DNA from: Cycas panzhihuaensis
Lineage: Eukaryota; Cycadophyta
Length of the DNA: 64,000 nt
Assembly: GCA_023213395.1 (NCBI GenBank)
Contig: CM041465.1
Span: 185,449,741-185,513,740 of the forward strand
Direction: 5' to 3'
Numbering within the stretch: position 1 is the first letter of the stretch; each line of letters starts with the position of its first letter. A model generated the notes under the pieces. That model saw only the letters and a list, made by a program, of their open reading frames with translations. It made no database searches and was not told the DNA's origin. The position numbers and the translations under genes are program-made. Shown here piece after piece: positions 1 through 12,004 of the stretch.

Positions 1-431
1 ATAAATGTGGATATCAATATCAATCCTTGTATGCAAATTTTTATTGGCCCACATACAATAAATTATCCACAACTTCAACTTTAGAAATATACTTATGAGT
101 ATCTTTAATATTAACCTCAATCTTCATGTTAAAAATTTATAACATATAAGCTCTTTTGTAGTTTCAAATAGGCTTTGTAATAACTTTAAATATCCTTAAA
201 AAAAAAAACTTCATAACCTTGTAAAATAATAACCCTAAAAAGTTTAATAAAATTGTAATAAGACAGCCCTCAAAATAACTTGAAATAAATCTTTAAAAAA
301 ATACTAACCAAATCATTAATTAGGTGCTAAAATAAGTTCTGATGGACATTATAAATAGGTCTAAAAAAAATTAATGAATAAGCTCAAGAAATTTGTCCTC
401 AAAAATTAAATCTTGGTCTTTGATACCACTA
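1..431 (-). other. Internal leader of minus-strand LTR element N, cut by window edge
   Basis: This stretch lies on the internal side of the LTR at 432-774. At 417-428 the minus strand reads TGGTATCAAAGA, a copia-style initiator-Met-tRNA primer-binding site three bases inside the LTR, so the element runs leftward out of the window. I see no gag or pol similarity here and no long open frame. It is probably untranslated leader; the rest of the element and its other LTR are not visible. Confidence 0.45.
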
Positions 432-774
432 TGTTTGAATAAGGTGGAAGCAATGACAATAAACCCCATATTAGAATAACTATAACAAATGAAATGAGTG
501 TAAAATAGTGAAATGAAGTACAAAAGAATAAAGTATATACAAGTTAAATGTAAGGAATGGTGAAAGAATAGCTAAACATTAAATTATGAGAATGATGATG
601 TGTATACTTATAATATAACTCACCATGTGTGACAACTCTCAAAGATCAACCATTATATGCTATCACACATTTCTATATAGGATATAAATCAAGGTGACTT
701 ACAAATATAAAATATAAATAAACTATGAGAGAGCATAAATAGGATTTAGATGCAATTGGATATTACATCCAACA
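432..774 (-). repeat. 5' LTR of minus-strand copia-like element N
   Basis: On the minus strand the segment begins TGTTGGATGTAATATCC, a common copia LTR start, and ends TTCAAACA, giving TG...CA termini over 343 bp. A primer-binding site follows at once inside (417-428). The base composition is AT-rich with no coding similarity. The partner LTR is outside the window, so no target duplication can be tested; the right-hand flank begins TAGAT. Confidence 0.6.
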
Positions 775-1019
775 TAGATATGATGAGAAATTTTTTACAA
801 AAGGTATTAAAGATGGTGGTCTTCGTAGCCTTTAGGAAAATCAATAAACTAAAGAGCATTAATTATTGATGTATTATACAAAATTTAATTATGTTATAAA
901 TCAATGCCTTATTTACACTACTCTTATGTTTATCTAATTTATAAACTGAATATAGTGCATTGTTTTCTAAAACTTAAGTGAGTAAAAAATATTTATAAAC
1001 TTTGTATCATCATTAAATA
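775..1019 (+). other. Decayed DNA upstream of copia-1 integrase
   Basis: AT-rich sequence between the LTR of element N and the first recognisable integrase residues. It probably holds the eroded protease/pre-integrase part of copia-1, but no motif survives that I can point to. The copia-1 5' LTR and gag are not in the window. Confidence 0.3.
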
Positions 1020-3543
1020 ACATAGGTAGAAGTTCTAGAAAGGAAAAGCATGGAGAGAAACTTAAAATATGAGCTTATCCATTGAGATATATATTTCATG
1101 ACCTTCATAGATGGATTTTTGAGAAAAGTTTGGGTTTATTCCATAAACAAGAAATCCTAGATGTTCAACATTTTCAAGGAATTTAAGGTAAAAGTGGAGA
1201 ATAAAAGTAGACTAAGGTTTAAAATCTATAAATTAGATAATAGTAGAGAATATATCACCAATATCTTTGTCTAGTTTTGTAAAGACCATGGGATAAAAAG
1301 GTAATTAATAACAATATGTACATATTGGTAGAATGGAGTTATTAAAAGGATGAATAAGACTTTGGTTAAAAAGTCTAAGTTGATGATGAAAGCTAGGAAT
1401 CACTTATAAAGTCCTTTTGGGCTGAAGTTGTTTTCCTAGTAGCATATATAACTAATAAGTGTTTGATAAAGGCTATTTATAATACAAAATTAAAATAGGA
1501 GTAATCAATGATAAAACCTATAGTAAGCAATCTCATACTCTTATCTTAAAAGAGAAGCATAAAAATTTTGATCATAAAAGTTTCAAGTATATTCTCATTG
1601 GGTATAACAAAGAAAATAAAATGTATCAATCATATAAGTTGGTAACCAAAGAGTCACACAAAACCCTAAACATCATCTTTGAAGAAATTCACATGCAGAA
1701 AATTAATCTAGATACTTTGAATATGTGGTAAGATAAAGGAAAGTAGATCAAGGAATAACTTGATTCTAATTCTTTGAGGCAATAATTTATTAAGCTAAAT
1801 ATTGAATAAGATCCAAAATCTAAACCAGATGATAAGCAGGAGGAGTATTAATATAGTAATGAATCATAACCTCAAGTGCAACTCAAGGTCACTCCACCTA
1901 CTAAGAAGCTCCCTAAATGGTATTTAAAAACTATAATAAAAGATTACTTACCCAAGACTAAAGGGAAACATAAGTCAAGGATGAGATATGATATGATCCG
2001 CTTTGCTTTAATGGCATATGTGTTGAAAGATAAAGATCCTTCAAGTTTTTAGGAGGCTTACTAGAAGGAGAAGTAGAAAATATAAATGAATATTAAAATC
2101 TATTTTATGGACTATAATAAAACTTAGGACATAGTTGATTTACTAATATGTAAATAGACAATTAGATATAAACAAGTCTATAAGACTAAATTTAAATATG
2201 ATGGCTTAGTTGATAAATATAAATCTAAATTAGTAGTAAAGGGATTCAAGCATACAAATGACATTGACTACTAGGATATATTTACTCTAATAGTTAAGAT
2301 GGTGATGGAAATACTTAATTTAGCAATAGTTAGTTGGTTCAAATGGTAATTACACTTGGCTAATATCAAAAGCTCCTTCCTAAATAAAGATCTCAAGGAG
2401 GAGGTATATATAAAGTAGCCACTTGGGTATGTAACAAAAGGTAAATAACACCTTATATATCACTTAAAGAAAGCTTTATATGGCTTGAAGTAAGATTTAG
2501 GAGTCTACTATTATAATATTGATTAATATTTTATGAACAATAAGTTTGAGAGGTTGCTAACTAATCTAAACCTAAAAGTCAAAGTTGAAGGTGAGTAATC
2601 AATCATGTTTGTATTTTTGTATGTGGATGATTTTGAAATCATAGATAATAATACATTAAAGGTTGAATACCTAACAGATAATCTTAAGAGAATATTTAAG
2701 ATAAAAATGTTTGGACTACTCCATTACCTTTTGGGAGTGGAGGTTTGGTAGAAGCCTTAAAAAATCATCATTTTATAGGTCAAGCATGCATAATAAATTC
2801 TGAACAAATTTAGAATGAAGAATTTTAAATGTTCCCCAATGCCCATAGATATAGGTACAAAATTGATAGATTTACATGATGGAGACCAAATAGATGGAAC
2901 TATATATTAGAGTCTAGTTAGTAGTTTAACTTATTTGATGACAACTAAGCATAGTATATTCGTTGTAGTTGATATAATATTAAGGATAATAGTAGAGCTA
3001 AAGCAAAACCTTTAGAAGGCTATAAAGAGGATCCTTAGATATTTGTAGGGAACACTACATTATAGATTAATGTTTAGCCAAAATGATAATTTGAAGCTAG
3101 AAGGGTATTGATATTCTCATTAGGTTAGATATAATGATAGTAAAATCTCTACTTTAGGGTATTCCTTTAGTTTGGGTTTTGTTATTATTACTTGGAGTAA
3201 TAAGAAATAATTAAATATTATATTGCCATCTATAGAGGCAAAGTAAAAAACTATAGTTATAACATCTTATAAGGCCATCTAGTTGAGACAAATCCTTGTA
3301 GATATGGGGAATTATGAGGATGAGATAATTACTTTATATTATGATAATAATAGTATATTAAAGATTGGCAAAAATTCAATATTACATGCTTTCATTAAAC
3401 ACATCAAGATGAATCACCATTTTATATAGGAGTATATCCATAATAGAGAGATTAAGCTCTTATACAAACCTATTAAAATGTTGTTAGTAGATATCTTTAT
3501 CAAACCATTAGTTAGTGATAAATTTAAAAAATCTAAATTATGT
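1020..3543 (+). pseudogene. Decayed Ty1/copia pol (integrase, RT, RNase H), element copia-1
   Basis: Translated with stops ignored, this is a copia pol in the usual order. Integrase core remnants lie at about 1060-1500, including WQNG-like and ERMN-like residues (read here as WQNGVIKRMNKTL when a TAG is read as Gln). RT follows at about 1990-2950 with KALYGLK (about 2470-2490) and the polymerase box YVDD (2620-2631). RNase H runs to about 3543 with the final FIKPL-type motif. Nearly all in-frame stops are TAA or TAG at conserved Gln positions, so this is methyl-cytosine decay. Gag and protease are absent or unrecognisable. The encoded enzymes would have reverse transcribed and integrated a copia element; none can be functional. 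The RT, RNase H and LTR resemble those of minus-strand element E (34468-42600), so the two are one family. Confidence 0.85.
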
Positions 3544-3558
3544 ACTAGCATCAAAGTT

Positions 3559-3799
3559 TTCTTTTTATAAATCACTAAGAAGTATTAGCATCCTTACAAC
3601 CACTACTACTCCTCTTGAGATAGTACCATCCACCTATAGTCTGACATTATTAAGAAAACCTAGACATCATCGTGCCTAGTACCAATGAAAGACCACCACC
3701 TTAGAAGCCCCCAAACATGTGTTTACCTATTATAAGACTCAAACTCGGGTCTCAAGGTTAAGAGCCTAGCCTCAATACTATTGCGTTAGCTTATGTAGC
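3559..3799 (-). mobile_element. Probable tRNA-derived SINE inserted near the 3' end of copia-1
   Basis: A 241-bp insert separates the end of RNase H from the polypurine tract of copia-1. The 15-bp sequence ACTAGCATCAAAGTT occurs at 3544-3558 and again at 3800-3814, exactly flanking the insert, as expected of a LINE-mobilised target duplication. On the minus strand the insert starts with a tRNA-like head: a Pol III A-box-like TAGCTAACGCAATAG and, about 35 bases on, a B-box-like GAGTTTGAGTC (GTTCGAGTC with the CpG decayed). It ends in an A-rich tail ATAAAAAGAA beside the duplication. The size suits plant SINEs. It has no coding capacity. A second copy elsewhere would confirm it; I did not find one here. 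Confidence 0.7.
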
Positions 3800-3838
3800 A
3801 CTAGCATCAAAGTTAATAATATAAATATTAAGAGGAAA

Positions 3839-4126
3839 TGTTAGAGTTAATATTTACATCATGGGTCCTAGTAGTCAATGATAAGTGGTAGGAATATTTT
3901 ATAACTCATGGGGTCATCATTAAATGTAATGGCATATGTTAAGGTAGTTATAGGTAATTCATTAAATATTACTAGTCGTAAATTATTTATAAATGTGCGA
4001 CAACTTGTGCATTATGTATTGAGCATTCTTAATGAATAAAAATATTTTTAAAGGTAGACAATTCTACTTGATATTCTTGGTATATCCAGATTTTGACCTC
4101 AGTTAATCTATTCACATTCTATACCA
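3839..4126 (+). repeat. 3' LTR of copia-1
   Basis: The LTR starts TGTTAGAGTTAATATT directly after the polypurine-like stretch TTAAGAGGAA (3829-3838) and ends near TTCTATACCA. It resembles the LTR of element E at 34468-34763: both share the TGTTAGA(G/A)TTAAT start and the block around ATTAATGAATAAAA followed by AAGGTAGAC. The right edge is approximate because the 5' LTR is not in the window. Confidence 0.6.
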
Positions 4127-4250
4127 TGAAGCATATGTAATAAGTTAATTATATTTATTATATTACTATAATTAAAAAACACACATTCTAAGTGTGCCTC
4201 AATCCATTTAGGAGAGATAGCCATGTAATAAATTTACTAATGTGTTTATA

Positions 4251-5182
4251 GATCTCCCACAAGAATTATTACCAAATAAGGAAATTGAACACACAATTAA
4301 GTAGGAGCAAGGTACCATACCAATTAGTCTTAGATGTTATAGGCATTCTTGTTACTATTAAATGATGATTAAGAAGCTTTCTTAGGATTTAATAGAATGA
4401 GGCATTATTATATCAAGGAAGAGTCTATTTGTCACTCTAGTAGCACTCATTCAAATAAAGGATAATTTTGTTTCAGATGTATATAAACTACAATCTATTT
4501 AATAAGGCCACGATCAAGAACAAATTCTCTATTCCTAGAGTAGATGACTTGTGAGATAAGTTATATGGAGTAAAACATTTAACCAAGACTAATCTCTATT
4601 TAGGACATTATTAGATTATAACAAAGATAGATGACACCCCAAATAAAACCTTTAAAACCCATGAAGACCACCACATGATTAGGGTAATTCGCTTTAGGGT
4701 TATAAATGTGCTAACCATTTTTAGGCAATAATGAATTAGATGCTCAAACCCTATCTACAAAAGGAATGTTTTAATCTTCTTTAATAATATTGTGATATGC
4801 ATTGTGATATGGAAAGAATATCTCCACCACGTAAGGGAAGTTCCCTAAACTCAATAAGATAATTCCTTCTTTGCCAACATATTTAAATATTCACTTGGAA
4901 AAATAAATATAAAATAACTAAGATATATCATTATAGAGGAAGAGGTTAAATTAGATTTAAAGAAGATCAAGGCTAAGTTAGAATGGTCAACTCCTAAAAT
5001 ATATCCAAAGTTGGAAAATTTCTTAAAGCAATAGCCTTTTATAGGAAACTTATTAAGGGTTATACCCACATAATATCTCCCTTTGTAAGTGTGACTAATA
5101 AAGGTGCATTTATATGAGATAATTGAGAAAAGAAGTATTTTTAATACCTAAAGTAAGAAATGATTACCTCTTCAATGGTTAG
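4251..5182 (+). pseudogene. Decayed Ty3/gypsy reverse transcriptase, left half (element G1)
   Basis: Ignoring stops, the segment reads as gypsy RT: a pre-RT stretch around 4262-4320, a KFSIPRVDDL-like motif near 4520-4550, a YQI-like motif near 4610, and the polymerase box at about 4768-4791 as VLIFFNNI, where FFDDI is expected. The catalytic Asp codons have become Asn (GAT to AAT), decay on the opposite strand. The thumb and connection region follows (FLKAIAFYRKLIKGY, about 5017-5060). Translation stops making sense exactly at 5182, where element T1 begins, and resumes in the same frame at 10446 with RNase H. No gag, integrase or LTR can be assigned to G1. Confidence 0.8.
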
Positions 5183-5501
5183 TATTAGGTTAATGTTTAT
5201 CACATGACCCTACATTGGAATATGTAGTGCACAAGCTTCAATGATATATTAAGTAAGTTTATCTTTAATGTTGTACATTATTTTATATTAATTTGAATTC
5301 AAGTTAAGGAGGGCTCCTGCCCTCCTCCCAAAATATATACTTTGGGGTTAATACCCCCAGTGTTCCTCAACACCACCTTCTAAAGGATATTTGATGTACT
5401 TTTGAGCAATCATGGATTAATACAATGATGTTGCATATGATTTACATTATGGCTTAAGTTATTTGATTTCCTACTGCACTATTCTATGTAAATCAATTTC
5501 A
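5183..5501 (+). repeat. 5' LTR of T1
   Basis: This 319-bp LTR starts TATTAGGTTAATG (expected TGTT...; the G has decayed in both T1 LTRs) and ends AATCAATTTCA just before the primer-binding-site remnant. An inverted repeat GGAGGG/CCCTCC (5308-5313 and 5320-5325) is followed within ten bases by a TATA-like AAATATATAC (5331-5340). The same hairpin-then-TATA layout recurs in the other T-family LTRs. Confidence 0.8.
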
Positions 5502-6213
5502 TTTAGTATCGAGCAACCAAAGTTGGCGGTTGGCATGTGATCATTTGATTTACGAAAAGCTTATGTGATTCATGACTCATTTAATATGGTATGTGAATAA
5601 TATTACATTTTATTAAATGTTCAACTTTATAAAATAATCATTTATATTATTTGATTTTTCTATTTATAAATTTTTCATACGTTACCCGCATTGTTCAATT
5701 GATTTCAATTAGTTCCAGCTTCTTAATCTTTAATGGAAACTGTCTTATATAACTGCTTATTATAATCAAAACTGAATCCTCTAGCCAGTGGTGAAAGTTG
5801 TTCATGATTTCATTACCTATACTGAGAGAAATCTCTCTCTGAATCTCAGCTTCCCATTTGGAACCTGATTTGCTCCACGTCTTCAGTCTCATCCTACAAG
5901 CCTCTATTTAGCACAAAAATTTATTGGTGCTTAGTTATCCTTCATACTTAGCATCTCCTAAAGTTTGATGACAATCTGTCTCTTTTGTCATAAGTTTGAA
6001 CCACCTGAGTCACCTTGGCTCTATTTTTCAAGTTTTTTATCGCTTTTCATTGATTTATATAATTATTTTTAAAATTCTTTTTGAAATTAGGTCTACCCTA
6101 CTTGGGAACCCCTATTGTAGCAATTATGGCTTAGATGTGTGATTAGTTAAGGCCATTTTATCTGTGATTCTTCACTATGCTTTGCTCGTCGTGTGCCCGT
6201 AGTCCTTTTTTTC
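5502..6213 (+). other. T1 leader, left part
   Basis: Non-coding, AT-rich leader between the primer-binding-site remnant and the microsatellite. A minus-strand open frame at 5695-5892 matches nothing I recognise and crosses leader sequence, so I do not call it. Confidence 0.4.
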
Positions 6214-7362
<1,149 letters not shown>

Positions 7363-9424
7363 AATCATGTTTTTACGATCACTTCTACCGATCCATCTAG
7401 ACGATCGATTTGCCTCCCTCTGCATCTAAGATTGATGTGAATTAATCATTTTTTTATTAGATTTAAGCCTCTATTTTCCCTCTGATCTCACTGTGTAGTC
7501 ATCATCTCTGTCGATTTATTCGACATTTTTATATTTTAATTTTTATTATTAATAAAGTTTATAAAAAAATTAAATGTTCTTTATAAATTTTGAAATCCTT
7601 TTGTAAAGGCGTTTGCCCCCTTAAGGCCTCATCCCCCAATCCCGTGACCTCCATGTGCCCTGAAGTGTTTAGTTAAAGGGGCCAACTTAACTTTATAAAA
7701 AAAATTCCTTTATATATTTTTTATTTATTTTCTTCTAAAGGGTAACTAGTGCATTTTTATTTCTAACTTCTCATTGGAGTACCATTTTTTGATGAAACTA
7801 ATTTTGTTATGACTGTAATTTTGAGAGCTACATTGTAGATTGGTCATTTTCTAATTCTGGATATAATTTGATCAGGTTTTAATGATTTCAAGTCACCTCA
7901 TTTTTTAAATTTTAGTTTATTAAACATAAAGAGATCATGTTACTATTTTTACTATATCTTTCTTGTTTGGAATCCATTTTCTGATCTGTTAGCTTTATCA
8001 GAAAGCTAACTTAGCTCTCTTCATGCTGATATAATCTCTTAAGTATTTTGAAGTCTTTTTGTAGATATTATAAGTTGTTAAAATTAAAGTATTTTATCAA
8101 GCCTAACTACTCACTAATTAACATTTTTTGAAGGTTTTTCTTAAAGTTCTTTTAAAATAAATCAGATTTAGAGGTCTTCTATCTATAAGTGAGCTTCTTT
8201 TATACTTTTTTATAAGGTTATATTCTGTTTTATAACATTTTAAGTCTTATAGCACTAATTCAAGCCAAAAAAGGGGTCTTTGAACTTATTGATTAAAATC
8301 TTGAGCTACAAAAGTTAGTTTTCTGAACGGGCAAATCCATTAGAAAGAAAATTTGATATTATTCAGTTTAAGATAGATTTCACTCAATTTTGAGTCCATT
8401 TAGTAGGTATTTGAAGCAAGTTATTTTTAGCTCCATATTTAGTCCTTATCAATAGCATTCTATAACTTTTCATATATTATATGATCTCAAAGGGTTACAA
8501 CTGATTTATTGACTACCAACAACTCATTCTTGAAGTTTCTATTATCTCTTGTTTACATTTTCAAGTTCTTTTTGTAGCAAGAAACTAGTTTTTCAATACT
8601 TCAAGCTAAGAGGATCTATTCAATCAAATAGGTACTTCTTTACATTCTAGTTGTTCATTTTCTATAAAAACTTATCTTTTTCCAAGCATTTCTATTATCA
8701 AAAGTAAAAGTTATACTTCAATTTCTTTTTTTTTACTATTTTTTAATGGAATTGCTACTCATTTCTTGCATCAATAAAGGTCACTCATGTTTGCCTAATT
8801 TACTCTTTATTTTTAAAAATTCAAGCTTAGTTAAAGAATATTATTAATCTTTTATATTTTTTCATCATTAAGGGTAGTTTTATTTCAAATTTGCATGGTT
8901 AAAGGCCTTATTTGATTTGCAAGAAAGGTTATACCCAATTTATTTATAAACCTACAAAGGAGCTTCTTATCATTTCATTCATATTATTACAAAGAATATT
9001 TGCAATACTCTTCATACATCTTAAAGTCCGTTGGTTCATTGGTCAAAGAAGCTTTCTTATTTATCCTAAAGTTATATTTTTTAAGCTTGAGGAGTGCATA
9101 GCAAAGGTATAGTTACAAGCCTTTTCTTGTTCATTTTATGCATCAAAGGTTCACTTAACATTCTTGATTTAAGGGCATTCAAATATTGATAACTTCATTG
9201 ATTCGTTGTTTCACTTATAGAAGGTGCATATAGTTTCTTAGGTACTTTATTTTTAAAGAGCATTTCAATTTGAATAACTTGATCATTTACTTTATTTTTC
9301 ATATTGTATTGATATAGAAGTATTACTTATTTTAAGTTATTTGTTCATTTAAGAATTAATCTTCTTATTTATTCATTGAAAATCATACTTTTTTATTATG
9401 TACTAAAGTCATTTTATAATAGCA
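7363..9424 (+). other. T1 leader, right part
   Basis: About 2 kb of AT-rich, T-rich sequence with no sustained frame. The block around 7590-7690 (GCCCCC runs, CGTGACCT) has counterparts in the T2 leader near 13240-13300 (opposite strand) and more faintly in T3 near 57620-57660, so it is family sequence. The 66-residue frame at 8912-9112 has no recognisable similarity and I do not call it a gene. Confidence 0.5.
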
Positions 9425-10123
9425 ATGAATCTAAGTAAAATAAAATTTCCTATAGTTGACATAAATGATTTTCAATGATGGAGTAAAATAATAAAAAATA
9501 CTTTATTGCAAATGACCTTTAGAAATATATAAAAGATTGATATGAACCAAATATTAAAGAAGATATAAAAAAAATGTAATAAGACCTTAGCCATATTATT
9601 TTGTATTATAGATGATAATATATTTTATAGTGTTTATGAAATGACCACATCCAAATCGGTATGGCATACCTTAGAATCGATTTATGGGGGAGATACCTTG
9701 GAATTTAATATTACTAATTATATTAATGATGTTTTCCTTATGAGGTAGATGTTAAAGCAAGAGCATCTTGATGAAAAGATAAATGTTGCTTATACTAGTA
9801 TAGATTTCAATAAAAGTAATGACTCTAATGTTGTATTTAATGAGATGATATGTACCTTAGATATGACTAAAGTAAAAGACAAAGATTAAGATAAATCCAT
9901 CTCTACTCATTCAAATCAAGCTACATTTACTTGGAATCTATTTGAACCATATAATATTAAAGAGATACACATTACTGAAAGAAAGGATGATAAGGCGAGT
10001 TAATGACCACTTCATGAATGATGATAAAGCTAAAGGACTAATATTTAAAGTCTTCTTCAAGTTCAAGTATCATAAGTTTAAAGAGAAGATAAAGATGTAT
10101 ATGATGACTATTAAGGGAAAGAA
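9425..10123 (+). pseudogene. Decayed copia gag (UBN2-type) of T1
   Basis: The frame starting MNLSKIKFPIVDINDFQ at 9425 is the N-terminus of a copia gag of the UBN2 family, which forms the retrotransposon capsid. Conserved landmarks include DDNIF near 9612, MTTSKSVWHTLESIYGGD near 9642-9700 and a stretch of the form NITNYINDVF. It matches the T3 gag (59011 onward) almost position by position. Several in-frame stops (TAA/TAG for Gln, one apparent shift) make it inactive. No zinc knuckle is clear. The gag ends at the polypurine tract and 3' LTR with no space for pol. Confidence 0.85.
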
Positions 10124-10445
10124 TATTGGGTTAATGTTTATCACATGACCCTACATTAGAATATGCAGTGCATAAGCTTCAATATTATATTAGGTAAGTT
10201 TATCTTTAATGTTGTGAATTATTTTATATTAATTTAAATTCAGGTTGAGGAGGGCTCCTGCCCTTCTTCCAAAATATATACTTTGGGGTTAATACCCTAT
10301 GTATTCTTTAACACTACCTTCTAAAGGATATTTGATGTACTTTTGAGCAATTATGGATTAATACAATGATGTTGCATATGATTTATATTGTGGCTTAAGT
10401 TATTTCAGTTTCCTGCTCTATACTGCTCTCTATAAATCACCTTCA
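10124..10445 (+). repeat. 3' LTR of T1
   Basis: 322 bp, starting TATTGGGTTAATG after the polypurine tract and ending AATCACCTTCA. It aligns along its whole length with 5183-5501, including the hairpin near 10247-10266 and the TATA-like AAAATATATA after it. Scattered substitutions show an old insertion. Confidence 0.85.
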
Positions 10446-10800
10446 GTTACCATGCTACATTTCTAAAAACCATTTATTTTAAAATGTAATACCTTATGAG
10501 AAGGATTATGAGTTATTCTTATACAAAATAATAGACCAATAACATTTGAAATTTGGATATTCAAATAGAAAGAAATATTTAAATATGTCTATGATAAATA
10601 AGTATTTGCCACTATACACTCCATAAGTAGTTAGAAATAGTATTTACTAGGCAATAAGTCTTAAGTCAAAATAGATCATGACAATCTTAAGTATTTTCTA
10701 AAGCAACTAATACTATATGATGAACAAGATATGTGGGTGTACAAACTCTAAGTGTTAACTTTCAAATATATTGATTTTAAGTTATGGCACATTGGACATC
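10446..10800 (+). pseudogene. Decayed Ty3/gypsy RNase H, right half of G1
   Basis: The gypsy pol frame that broke at 5182 resumes here. QNNRPITFE (near 10530) is the start of RNase H; a YDKQ-like motif, a YLLGNK-like motif and DH-x-LKYFL follow up to about 10720. Stops are again decayed Gln or Arg codons. Similarity fades near 10790, and T2 begins at 10876. No gypsy integrase follows. Confidence 0.8.
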
Positions 10801-10875
10801 CTAAAACTATTCATTTATACTCTAGTCATATATTCTCTTTTACCTTAATATTAGTCATCACATTACTACATAGCT

Positions 10876-11302
10876 TGTTGACCTATTATTACATGTTATT
10901 AATCATATGCATATAGATATAATATATAGGATATAAGAAAATAATAGATAGAGAATAGGGCGAGCATAAATATAATAATCATATATCAATATATCATTAT
11001 TGCATAAACACAAAAGCTTTTGTATTCAATCTATTTTGTAGAGAGAGTATTATAAATGTCCAAATATATGCGGTGTCTAAAGATACCGTGGTTGCATACC
11101 CTCCAAATATATAATTTAGGGAGGAGGAAACTTCTCAACCCCTAAAATTCAAACAATAATAAAATATAACTTAACTTAACTCAACTTAACCTTTCCTTAT
11201 ACTTACCTTTACATGTGAGCACCTACATATGTAAATTGGTGAGAGTGAGGTGTGCACTCCTAGTTAGAAGGCGGAGTGGTATGATGATCATTAACCCCAA
11301 CA
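10876..11302 (-). repeat. 3' LTR of minus-strand gag-only element T2
   Basis: On the minus strand this starts TGTTGGGGTTAATGATCATC and ends GGTCAACA, a 427-bp LTR with good inverted termini. The polypurine tract AAGGGGAAAA precedes it (plus-strand 11303-11312). The start matches the T3 LTR (TGTTGGGGTTAATG) and the segment around 11119-11137 has the family purine/pyrimidine inverted repeat. It is about 100 bp longer than the T1 and T3 LTRs. Confidence 0.75.
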
Positions 11303-11319
11303 TTTTCCCCTTAATGATC

Positions 11320-12004
11320 ATCACAAATAACTTGTTTCTCTTTAAACTTGTAGAATTTGAACTTGATTTTTTTTTTTTAAATCTATCTCTTATCTTGATC
11401 TATATTAACTTCCCTCATCCTCATAGTAATGTGTGTGTCTTTGTTATTGAATGGTGTAAAATATCTATAAGTAAATGGAGCTTGATTCAAATGTAAATGT
11501 GTATCGCAACTTTGACTTTGTCTCTTAAAACTTTAACTTTGACTTATGAAAACTTTGTGTTGTAAGCAACATATCATCATATCTCTCCTCTCAAATAGAG
11601 GATAAGGTTCTTATGTAACAAGATGATTATGCATTTGACTTGAATCTTCTTTGGTCTTGTCATTATAATCCACAATTGCTCTAGCACCGTCTCATATGCT
11701 CAACAAAATTAATGTTAAATTCATTAAGGGTATCTCCCCATAAATAGAAACTAATATATCCCACATGGATTTAGAAGTTATTAGTTCACAAACTTTAGAA
11801 AAATATCATCATCTATAGTGCAAAATAATAAAGCTAAGGATTCATTATCTTTTTAATGTTTTTCTTAATATTAATATTATAGTCATCTTGTAAGTAGTTA
11901 CAAAGATCATGTATAATAAAATAATTTTACATTGTCGTATGTCATAGTGAAAAATTATGGCCATCGAATATAGTAATTTATACTTTGTTAAGATTGATTG
12001 TCAT
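11320..12004 (-). pseudogene. Decayed copia gag (UBN2-type) of T2
   Basis: Read on the minus strand from the ATG at 12004, the frame starts MTINLNKV and keeps the landmarks of the T1 and T3 gags: DDDIFLKFV, TSKSMWDI and YGEIPL around 11720-11830. There are several stops and shifts. As in its relatives, the frame ends beside the polypurine tract and 3' LTR, so no pol is present. The plus-strand open frame at 11215-11496 overlaps the LTR and gag tail and is a shadow. Confidence 0.7.
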
